DNA from: JBHEPS01 sp046261635
GTDB lineage: Bacteria; Acidobacteriota; Thermoanaerobaculia; Gp7-AA8
NCBI GenBank assembly: GCA_046261635.1
Contig: JBHEOL010000152.1
Location: forward strand, 1 to 7,104
Length of the DNA: 7,104 nucleotides
Reading direction: 5' to 3'
Numbering within the stretch: the first letter of the stretch is position 1; every line of letters begins with the position of its first letter. Positions 1-5,322 of the stretch are shown here, in pieces. Under the pieces are notes generated by a model. That model saw only the letters and a program-made list of their open reading frames with translations. It made no database searches and was not told where the DNA came from. Position numbers and translations under genes: made by a program.

Positions 1-665
1 GTCTGCACCGCGCGCTTGATCCCTCCGACCGCCTTCGACGCCTTGTTCGGCGGCGTGAAACCGAGAGCGTACTCCATCACCCGGTCCCACCACGGCCTTC
101 CGTCCTCGCCGTCCGGCCACACATAATTCACGATTCCGAGCCGCTGCGCCTCCTCGAACGTCATCAGGCGCCCTTCCACCATCAACTCGATCGACTTCGA
201 CTTGCCGACCAGGCGCGACAGGCGCTGCGTGCCACCGGTCCCCGGAAGGACGCCGAGCGAGACTTCCGGCAGGCCGATCTTTCCCGCCCCCTCCCTCGCG
301 ATCCGGATGTCCGCCGCCAGCGCGATCTCCAGGCCGCCGCCGACGCAGTGGCCGTTCAGCGCGGCGATCACGAGCTTCGGCGTCTGCTCGAGCCGCAGCA
401 TCGTCTCGTTCGCATGAAGGCAGAAGTAGTATTTGAACGCCGGAGTCACCTCGGAGAGCATCCCGATGTTCGCCCCCGCCGAGAAGAACTTCTCCCCCGC
501 GCCCCGGATGACGATCACATGGACCGCCTCGTCCATCCGCGCCTCGAGGATCGCGGAATCGAGCTCCTTGTTCATCTCGTAGGTGTAGGTGTTCGCGGGC
601 GGATCGCTCAACTCCAGGATCGCGACGCCTTTTTCCACGCGGTACTGCACAAGTTTTCCGCTCAA
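1..665 (-). CDS. Enoyl-CoA hydratase/isomerase (crotonase) family protein, N-terminal 221 codons; 3' end outside window
   Basis: Crotonase-fold enzymes hydrate or isomerise acyl-CoA thioesters in the cytoplasm, typically in beta-oxidation or amino-acid acyl-CoA breakdown. The translation shows the oxyanion-hole segment FFSAGANIGML (residues 60-70), the NGHCVGGGLEIALAADIRIA block (104-123), and GLPEVSLGVLPGTGGTQRL (131-149). Both acidic residues used by true hydratases are present: Glu113 in GGGLEIAL and Glu134 in GLPEVSLG correspond, from family knowledge, to rat Glu144 and Glu164. This favours hydratase activity over a purely structural homologue, but the exact substrate cannot be read. The start is a TTG at 663-665, because the frame has no ATG before residue 31, while the crotonase fold already begins at about residue 6 (VQYRVEKGVAILEL). 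An AAGGAG lies 6 nt upstream of the TTG. After the GxxGGTQRL block there is an unusual tryptophan-rich stretch (VWPDGEDGRPWW, 182-193) before the C-terminal helices. The gene runs off the left edge. Confidence 0.93.
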   Translation of the reverse strand, partial: MSGKLVQYRVEKGVAILELSDPPANTYTYEMNKELDSAILEARMDEAVHVIVIRGAGEKFFSAGANIGMLSEVTPAFKYYFCLHANETMLRLEQTPKLVIAALNGHCVGGGLEIALAADIRIAREGAGKIGLPEVSLGVLPGTGGTQRLSRLVGKSKSIELMVEGRLMTFEEAQRLGIVNYVWPDGEDGRPWWDRVMEYALGFTPPNKASKAVGGIKRAVQ

Positions 666-671
666 CGGAGA

Positions 672-677
672 CTCCTT
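672..677 (-). promoter_or_regulatory. Shine-Dalgarno site deciding the TTG start of the crotonase gene
   Basis: On the minus strand AAGGAG is followed by a 6-nt spacer and then TTG at 665-663. This near-ideal spacing, together with the lack of any in-frame ATG near the start of the fold, supports TTG initiation. Confidence 0.8.
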
Positions 678-700
678 ACGGCCAGATGAATTGGGGCCGC

Positions 701-709
701 ATTGTAGCA
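701..709 (-). promoter_or_regulatory. Extended -10 promoter candidate for the crotonase gene
   Basis: The minus strand reads TGC-TACAAT, a TGn extension directly followed by a 5/6 match to TATAAT. No convincing -35 hexamer is seen at 16-18 bp, where the heptad array begins, as is common for extended -10 promoters. Transcription would start near 694, giving a leader of about 30 nt that contains the AAGGAG. The match is by eye only. Confidence 0.5.
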
Positions 710-710
710 A

Positions 711-766
711 CCAGGGGCCAGGGGCTGGTGGCCAGGGGAAGCAAAGGACAAACCAGAAGCCAGAAG
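711..766 (+). repeat. Left heptanucleotide array, G-rich to GA-rich
   Basis: Eight consecutive 7-mers are in register: CCAGGGG, CCAGGGG, CTGGTGG, CCAGGGG, AAGCAAA, GGACAAA, CCAGAAG, CCAGAAG. The consensus drifts from CCAGGGG to CCAGAAG while the period holds. A 5-nt interruption (AAAGT, 768-772) then shifts the register by 2 nt before the CAGAAGG units at 773-800. Confidence 0.8.
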
Positions 767-770
767 AAAA

Positions 771-800
771 GTCAGAAGGCAGAAGGCAGAAGGCAGAAGT
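771..800 (+). repeat. Left copy of perfect 30-bp inverted repeat (CAGAAGG heptads)
   Basis: Four 7-mers, CAGAAGG three times then CAGAAGT (773-800), preceded by GT. The whole 30 bp is identical to the reverse complement of 1001-1030. The two arms are separated by 200 bp, so a transcript or single strand could form a long stem. Confidence 0.95.
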
Positions 801-827
801 CAAGGCCTCGGGGGTGTTGGCAGCGGA

Positions 828-913
828 CGAAGGATCTCAAAATGAGAAGACCGCGTTGGCCGGTGCGGGAGAAACGCGCCCGTCGCGGGATCCTGCCATT
901 TTGAGATCCTTCG
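828..913. repeat. Inner inverted repeat with 17-bp arms
   Basis: CGAAGGATCTCAAAATG at 828-844 is the exact reverse complement of 897-913, with a 52-bp GC-rich spacer containing CGCG-rich segments. Further right, 925-930 (CGTCAT) and 965-970 (ATGACG) form another short inverted pair enclosing a CCTCAGGATGAC motif. From memory, GATCCTTCG...CTCAGGATGAC-type sequences occur as dispersed intergenic repeats in Acidobacteriota and Chloroflexota genomes. That resemblance is recollection, not a search result. Confidence 0.8.
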
Positions 914-1000
914 GTCGCGCTCGCCGTCATCGCTTGGCGACCCTGCCCACGGCGCTCCCTCAGGATGACGCACGGAACCTTTGATCCTGCTTTTGATTCT

Positions 1001-1070
1001 ACTTCTGCCTTCTGCCTTCTGCCTTCTGACTTGTGCCTTCCCTCGCCCCTAGCCCCCAGCCCCTCGCCTC
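1001..1070 (+). repeat. Right heptanucleotide array of ten units, ending at the DUF481 stop codon
   Basis: Ten uninterrupted 7-mers: ACTTCTG, CCTTCTG three times, ACTTGTG, CCTTCCC, TCGCCCC, TAGCCCC, CAGCCCC, TCGCCTC. The first 30 bp (1001-1030) are the right copy of the perfect inverted repeat, and 1046-1063 pairs with 721-738. The array ends at 1070, and the stop codon of the minus-strand DUF481 gene (complement of TCA) occupies 1071-1073. It would therefore be the first sequence of that gene's 3' untranslated region. Confidence 0.9.
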
Positions 1071-1805
1071 TCACCACTTCGCGACGATCGCGGCGGACAG
1101 AATCTGATCGGTGTCATCGAACCCATCGACCGGCTCGTTGTAGAAATTCAGCGCGTGCGACAGCTTCAGAGAAAAGAGCTCGGTCAGCCGGGATGAAATC
1201 GACGCCAGGTTTCCGATCCTGAAGTCGTCCGCATCCTCGAGGTTGAACATGAGTGAAAAATCCTCTGCGAGCTCGGCGTTCTCCGAGAACTTCCAACGGT
1301 AAACGACGCCTCCCCTGCCGGTGGCGAAGTCGAGCTCTTCACCCGAGACTCGGTTCTCCAGCGTGTAGCCGGCGCCTGCCTCCAGCCGCAGCTCCTGCGC
1401 CTCTTCCTCGATCACCTTGAATGCGAGACCGCCTTCCAGAAAGGCGCGCGAGTCGATCCCGGCGAAGGTATTCGACAACCAGTTCGCCCGGCCGTAGCCG
1501 GCCATCCGGGGGTTGATCTCTCGGGCGACCCCGAGAATCGCGCTGAGCGCCTCGGCCGTCTTTTCCCCCTCGGTCTCCGTCGTCACGAACGCGGCCTTGA
1601 GCTCGGCCTCCCACGGAAGCGGCTTCCAGAACAGCTCCGCCCCGAGACCGAGCGAGCTCCCGTCTGTATTGCCCGAGATCGACACGAACGAAAGCTCACC
1701 GCTTCCCGACCAGAGCGGCGGCGGCTCTTCCTGCGCCAGGAGTGGGCAGCCGAGCAGTGCAATGGCCAGCAGGGTGGTGGGGAAAAGGGGGTTGTGCCGA
1801 CTCAT
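1071..1805 (-). CDS. DUF481 (YdiY-like) outer-membrane beta-barrel protein
   Basis: Predicted 244-aa exported protein. Residues 1-24 form a signal peptide: Ser-Arg-His, a hydrophobic run TTLLAIALLGCPLLA, then QEEPPP. The mature part has the DUF481 signature LWSGSGELSFVSISGNTDG (31-49), followed by alternating beta-strand segments with aromatic and charged periodicity (ELFWKPLPWEAELKAAF, YGRANWLSNTF, LRLEAGAGYTLENR, VVYRWKF, FSLKLSHALNFYNE). It ends in a terminal Trp (AAIVAKW), as outer-membrane barrels usually end in an aromatic residue. E. coli YdiY-type proteins are described as salt- or acid-induced outer-membrane proteins; function here is unassigned. ATG 1805 is chosen because it places the signal peptide at the N-terminus. 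In-frame upstream starts exist (ATG at 1877, GTG at 1934) but would put 24-43 polar residues before it. Signal type is ambiguous: ALLGC (Cys20) resembles a lipobox, while LLA|QEEP fits signal peptidase I. Confidence 0.85.
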   Translation of the reverse strand: MSRHNPLFPTTLLAIALLGCPLLAQEEPPPLWSGSGELSFVSISGNTDGSSLGLGAELFWKPLPWEAELKAAFVTTETEGEKTAEALSAILGVAREINPRMAGYGRANWLSNTFAGIDSRAFLEGGLAFKVIEEEAQELRLEAGAGYTLENRVSGEELDFATGRGGVVYRWKFSENAELAEDFSLMFNLEDADDFRIGNLASISSRLTELFSLKLSHALNFYNEPVDGFDDTDQILSAAIVAKW

Positions 1806-1812
1806 GGGCCCA

Positions 1813-1818
1813 ATCGTA
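1813..1818 (-). promoter_or_regulatory. -10-like TACGAT, 7 nt upstream of the DUF481 ATG
   Basis: The minus strand reads TACGAT, then TGGGCCC, then ATG at 1805. No Shine-Dalgarno sequence precedes the ATG. A TANNNT box at this distance would start transcription at or next to the start codon, giving a leaderless mRNA. There is no clear -35 hexamer. Inferred by eye. Confidence 0.35.
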
Positions 1819-1984
1819 ACGGAGGAAGGAAACAGAACGAACCGATCTGAGAGGCCCGAGAGTCCGAGCGGCTTCATTCGTCCCTGACGTTCTTCCCCAT
1901 GATTTTCTCCCTCGATTCGTCCCAGAAGCGTCACGCCTGGTTTCCAGAAATGTCGGCTTCAATCCAGATTCGTCATCCGTCAAT

Positions 1985-1993
1985 TGATAGCAT
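1985..1993 (+). promoter_or_regulatory. Extended -10 promoter candidate for the tricorn-like gene
   Basis: TGA-TAGCAT lies within the AT-richer patch upstream of the protease gene. TAGCAT has the conserved first, second and last bases of a -10 box, with a TGn extension. No good -35 is seen at 17 bp (CAGATT). Transcription would begin near 2000, just before a GC hairpin. Confidence 0.4.
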
Positions 1994-2006
1994 TCCGGCC
2001 GCGAAA

Positions 2007-2022
2007 CCCCGGCAAGCCGGGG
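2007..2022 (+). promoter_or_regulatory. GC hairpin in the 5' leader of the tricorn-like gene
   Basis: CCCCGGC, AA, GCCGGGG is a perfect palindrome that would fold as a 6-bp stem with a CAAG loop (or 7 bp with a strained 2-nt loop). It sits 25 nt before the ATG and leaves the AAAGGA site free. No U-tract follows, so it does not look like an intrinsic terminator. Confidence 0.5.
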
Positions 2023-2034
2023 AAGGCAATCTCG

Positions 2035-2040
2035 AAAGGA
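2035..2040 (+). promoter_or_regulatory. Shine-Dalgarno site for the tricorn-like protease
   Basis: AAAGGA with a 7-nt spacer before ATG 2048. It supports this start, which also places a signal peptide at the N-terminus. Confidence 0.65.
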
Positions 2041-2047
2041 ACATCCC

Positions 2048-5000
2048 ATGCGTCTTTGGTTTGCGTTCGTCAGCCTCCTGCTGGCGGCATTTCCCGTAGC
2101 AGCCCAGAACAACGACGAGCTGACGCGGCTGCTCAGGCAGCCCGACATTCATCAGGACCTCGTCGCCTTCGTCCATGCGGGTGACATCTGGATCGCCGGC
2201 GCCGAGGGAGGCATCGCAAGACGGCTGACCTCGCACGAGGGGCTCGAGCAGTTCCCGAAATTCTCGCCCGATGGAGCGTGGATCGCGTTCACCGGCGAGT
2301 ACAGCGGAACGACGCAGGTCCACGTGATCCCATCCGCGGGCGGCGAGCCGCATCAGCTGACCTTCTACAACGACGTGGGACCGCTTCCGCCGCGCGGCGG
2401 GGTCGACAACCGAGTGGTCGACTGGACCCCTGACGGGAAGTCGATTCTGTTTCTTCCGCACCGCCTCCCATGGGGCGACCGAATGGGAGTCCACTACACG
2501 ATTCCGGTCGAGGGAGGAATGGAGCATCCAGTCGGCATTCCCGAAGGGAGTGGCGGGTCGTACTCGCCGGATGGCCGACGCATCGCCTACACGCCGATCG
2601 AGCGTGAGTTCCGCACGTGGAAACGCTATCGCGGAGGGCGGGCGCAGGACGTCTGGATCTGGAACGTCGCGAGCCGCACCGCCGAGCAGATCACCACCGA
2701 CAAGGCGACCGACAATCAACCCGTCTGGGTCGGAAACACGATCTACTTCACCTCGGACCGCGAGCCGTCGATGCGCCTGAATCTCTGGGCGTACGACACC
2801 GGCACGAAACGCGTGCGCAAGGTGACCGACCACCAGGACTACGACGTCCTGTGGCCGAGCGGAGACGCGCAGCGCGTCGTCTACGAGCAGGGCGGCTATC
2901 TCTGGCTGTTCGACCCCGCAACGAGTGCTTCGACCCAGATTCCAATCCGCGTCCATGGCGACTTCAAGAATGCCGTTCCGCGGTTCATCAACGTGAAGGG
3001 CGACATCCAGACCGTCAGAATCTCTCCATCGGGAGCGCGCGCGCTGCTGGAAGCACATGGAGACGTCTTCACGGTTCCCGCCGAGGAAGGAGAGATCCGC
3101 AACCTGACGACGACCCCGGGAATCCGCGAAATGGATCCCACATGGTCCCCCGACGGCCGCATGGTCGCGTATCTGAGCGACCGGACCGGCGAGTACGAGA
3201 TCTGGGTCCGCCCCTCGGATGGAAGCGGGGAAGAGCGCCAGGTGACCCGAGGCAACGACGTCTGGCGGTTCGCCCCGGTATGGTCGCCGGACAGCCGCAA
3301 GCTCGCGTTCGCGGACAAGACGGCAAGCCTCAAGTGGGTCGACGTTGCCTCGGGCCGCATCACGACCGTCGACCGCGGCGATTACGGCGCCATCAACGAG
3401 TTCGCCTGGGCGCCGGACTCCAACTGGATCGCCTACACCCGGATGGGCGAAACCCGTTTCGGCTCGATCTGGGCTTACTCGCTCGCCAGCGGAGCGAAGA
3501 GCCAGATCACCAGCAGCTTGACCGACGACCGCAACCCGGTCTTCGATCCGAGCGGGAAGTACCTCTACTTCCTCTCCGACCGCGATTACAACCTCACTTT
3601 CAGCGGCTACGAGTTCAACTACGTCTACACCAACCCCACGCGAGTCTACGTCGGCATTCTCTCGAAAGACGGCCCTCCCCTTTTCCTTCCCGAGAGCGAC
3701 GAGGAAAAACCGGCGGCCGAACCCGCTGAGCCCAAAAAGGAGACGAGCCCCGCATCAACGACCCCGGAGGCCGTGACCGTCTCCATCGACCCCGAACGAT
3801 TCGAGAATCGTATCCGCGCGATTCCGGGCGAGCCGGGGAACTATCGGCGGCTGGCCGCCGACGCCAAGGGCGTCTACTACCTGACCGGCGACGGAGCACA
3901 GACCGCGCTCGAGTACTACAACGTCACCGACAAGAAGAAGGAAACGATTCTCTCCGGAATCAACGGCTACGAGCTCGCGGCCGGCCGCGCTAAGCTGATC
4001 TGGTGGAACGGCGAGAGCTACGGGATCGTCGAGGCGAAGCCCGGCCAGGACACGAGCAAGCCGCTCGATCTCGCGAAGCTCGACATGAAGATCGACCCGC
4101 GGGCCGAATGGGCGCAGCAGTTCGCCGACGCGTGGCGGATTCTCCGCGACTTCTTCTACGACCCCAACATGCACGGGCTCGACTGGAACCTGATGCGCGA
4201 GCGGTACGGAGCACTCGTCCCCCACGTCGCCCATCGCACCGATCTCGATTACATCCTCGGCGAGCTCGGAGGCGAGCTCGATGCGGGTCACGTTTACGTC
4301 TCGAGCGGCGGCGGAGAGCAGATCACGCGGACCGACAACGGCCTTCTCGGCGCCATCGTCGTGGAGGATCCCTCCGGCTACTTCCGGGTGCAGAAGATCT
4401 TCCCGGGTGAGAACTGGCATTCGGACTTCCGCTCACCGCTGACCGAGCCGGGAGTCGATGTCCGCGAGGGGGACTACATCCTCGCCGTCGACGGCCGGAC
4501 GACTCTCGGCGTCGACAACTTCTATCGGCTTCTCGAGAACAAGGCCGACCGCGTCGTGACCCTGCGCGTCGGCCCGCGCCCCTCGCTCGACGGATCGCGC
4601 GAGGAGCAGGTACGCCCGATCAAGCAGGAAACGAACGTCCGCTATCTCGACTGGGTCGAGTCGCGCAGGCGGTACGTCGAGGAGAGGTCCGGAGGCCGGA
4701 TCGGCTACATCCATCTGCCCGACACGGCCCAGGAAGGAAACCGGGAGCTGTTCAAGGGCTTCCTTCCTCAGGCGAACAAGGATGCGCTGATCATCGACGA
4801 CCGCTATAACGGCGGGGGATTCATCCCCGACCGGATGATCGAGCTTCTCGACCGCCCGGTGCTCAGCTACTGGGCTCGCCGGAACATCAAGCCATTCGTC
4901 ACGCCTGGATTCGCACACGCCGGACCGAAGGCCGTCCTGATGAACGGCTACTCCTCTTCCGGTGGGGATGCGTTCCCATACTACTTCCGCGAGCGCGGCC

Positions 5001-5296
5001 TCGGGCCGCTGATCGGAACCCGGACGTGGGGCGGCCTGATCGGCATCACCGGCGGGCCGTCACTCATGGGAGGCGGGTCGATCACCGCCCCCTCGTTCCG
5101 CTTCTTCGACACGAAGGGGATGTGGGCGGTGGAAGGGGTCGGCGTGGAGCCGGACATCGTCGTGGTCGATCACCCCGACCAGGTCGCCCGGGGAATCGAC
5201 CCCTCGCTCGACAAGGCGATCGCGGTCCTTCTGGAGGAGCTGCGGAAAAATCCGCCGGCGCCGGTCGTCGTACCGACCGCGCCAGGCTCGCGGTAA
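2048..5296 (+). CDS. Secreted tricorn-like serine protease (peptidase family S41), beta-propellers + PDZ + S41
   Basis: Complete 1082-aa homologue of archaeal tricorn protease (about 1070 aa), which degrades oligopeptides produced by larger proteases. Residues 1-19 are a signal peptide (FAFVSLLLAAFPVAA|Q), so this version acts in the periplasm or outside the cell, unlike cytosolic tricorn. Two WD40/TolB-like propellers follow: about 35-310, with SPDG/TPDG motifs at 73, 127 and 173, and about 320-675, with SPDG at 367, SPDS at 413 and APDS at 456. An acidic, Pro/Ala/Lys-rich linker (548-577) interrupts the second propeller. Then come the C1 helical part with GELDAGHVYV (738-751), a PDZ domain (about 765-845) and the S41 core: IGYIHLPD (885-892), IDDRYNGGGFIPDRM (916-930), NGYSSSGGDAF (966-976) and WAVEGVGVEPDI (1026-1037). 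By family alignment the likely nucleophile is Ser971, with His748 and Glu1029. Tricorn Ser745 appears replaced by Gly747 and Asp966 by Gly972. Confidence 0.95.
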   Translation: MRLWFAFVSLLLAAFPVAAQNNDELTRLLRQPDIHQDLVAFVHAGDIWIAGAEGGIARRLTSHEGLEQFPKFSPDGAWIAFTGEYSGTTQVHVIPSAGGEPHQLTFYNDVGPLPPRGGVDNRVVDWTPDGKSILFLPHRLPWGDRMGVHYTIPVEGGMEHPVGIPEGSGGSYSPDGRRIAYTPIEREFRTWKRYRGGRAQDVWIWNVASRTAEQITTDKATDNQPVWVGNTIYFTSDREPSMRLNLWAYDTGTKRVRKVTDHQDYDVLWPSGDAQRVVYEQGGYLWLFDPATSASTQIPIRVHGDFKNAVPRFINVKGDIQTVRISPSGARALLEAHGDVFTVPAEEGEIRNLTTTPGIREMDPTWSPDGRMVAYLSDRTGEYEIWVRPSDGSGEERQVTRGNDVWRFAPVWSPDSRKLAFADKTASLKWVDVASGRITTVDRGDYGAINEFAWAPDSNWIAYTRMGETRFGSIWAYSLASGAKSQITSSLTDDRNPVFDPSGKYLYFLSDRDYNLTFSGYEFNYVYTNPTRVYVGILSKDGPPLFLPESDEEKPAAEPAEPKKETSPASTTPEAVTVSIDPERFENRIRAIPGEPGNYRRLAADAKGVYYLTGDGAQTALEYYNVTDKKKETILSGINGYELAAGRAKLIWWNGESYGIVEAKPGQDTSKPLDLAKLDMKIDPRAEWAQQFADAWRILRDFFYDPNMHGLDWNLMRERYGALVPHVAHRTDLDYILGELGGELDAGHVYVSSGGGEQITRTDNGLLGAIVVEDPSGYFRVQKIFPGENWHSDFRSPLTEPGVDVREGDYILAVDGRTTLGVDNFYRLLENKADRVVTLRVGPRPSLDGSREEQVRPIKQETNVRYLDWVESRRRYVEERSGGRIGYIHLPDTAQEGNRELFKGFLPQANKDALIIDDRYNGGGFIPDRMIELLDRPVLSYWARRNIKPFVTPGFAHAGPKAVLMNGYSSSGGDAFPYYFRERGLGPLIGTRTWGGLIGITGGPSLMGGGSITAPSFRFFDTKGMWAVEGVGVEPDIVVVDHPDQVARGIDPSLDKAIAVLLEELRKNPPAPVVVPTAPGSR

Positions 5297-5306
5297 TCGC
5301 CGGGGA

Positions 5307-5315
5307 TGACATAAT
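5307..5315 (+). promoter_or_regulatory. Extended -10 candidate, 7 nt upstream of the aldolase GTG
   Basis: TGA-CATAAT in the 26-nt gap after the protease stop. The spacing CCGCTCC then GTG puts the predicted transcription start at about the start codon, consistent with a leaderless transcript. No Shine-Dalgarno at a usable distance is seen; the only purine run, GGGGA, ends 17 nt upstream. No -35 is recognised. Confidence 0.4.
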
Positions 5316-5322
5316 CCGCTCC

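Larger units (their letters stand above)
711..1070. repeat. Nested inverted-repeat element with 7-bp-periodic arms filling the gene-free gap
   Basis: This stretch between the crotonase start and the DUF481 stop holds no gene. It is organised almost symmetrically about position 890. The outer G-rich arm 721-738 matches the reverse complement of 1046-1063 at 16 of 18 positions. The middle arm 771-800 is a perfect 30-bp inverted repeat of 1001-1030. The inner arm 828-844 is a perfect 17-bp inverted repeat of 897-913. The outer and middle arms consist of 7-bp units. No transposase, no obvious target-site duplication and no U-tract terminator is visible. It could be a REP/MITE-like dispersed element, a heptanucleotide STRR-like repeat cluster, or a structured 3' region of the minus-strand DUF481 transcript. 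Seen directly: the symmetry and periodicity. Function is unknown. Confidence 0.85.
1806..2047. other. Divergent intergenic region between the DUF481 and tricorn-like genes
   Basis: A 242-bp gap between divergent start codons, locally lower in GC (1895-1995) than the flanking coding sequence. It holds the candidate promoters described separately and a GC hairpin close to the protease start. Two in-frame upstream starts of the DUF481 reading frame lie inside it but are not favoured. No known operator or riboswitch was recognised. Confidence 0.6.

Noticed and set aside
828..916. Intrinsic terminator for the DUF481 transcript
   Set aside because: The 17-bp stem has a 52-nt loop and no U-tract follows on either strand, so it is not a canonical Rho-independent terminator.
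771..1030. CRISPR-like array
   Set aside because: The units are contiguous 7-mers without spacers, and the two 30-bp copies are inverted rather than direct.
772..1077. Small open frames on both strands of the repeat element (for example 101 aa minus, 131 aa plus)
   Set aside because: They translate the heptad repeats into repetitive peptides (such as EGRRQKAE or CLLPS), have no ribosome binding site, and the DNA-level symmetry explains the sequence better than coding.
1978..1983. TTGACG on the minus strand as a -35 box for the DUF481 gene
   Set aside because: At 17 bp the -10 position reads GAAGCC, which is not promoter-like, and the distance to the ATG would be about 170 nt.
1973..3058. 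361-aa minus-strand open frame
   Set aside because: Antisense to the first third of the tricorn-like gene, with no recognisable domain and codon bias matching a shadow frame.
2617..3729. 370-aa plus-strand open frame within the protease gene
   Set aside because: Out-of-frame shadow rich in Arg, Pro and Gly. The main frame carries the propeller motifs through this region.
5026..5322. Upstream extension of the threonine aldolase frame to an ATG inside the protease gene
   Set aside because: The extra 99 codons overlap the protease coding sequence, are Arg-rich, and match nothing in the aldolase family, whose similarity starts right after GTG 5323.
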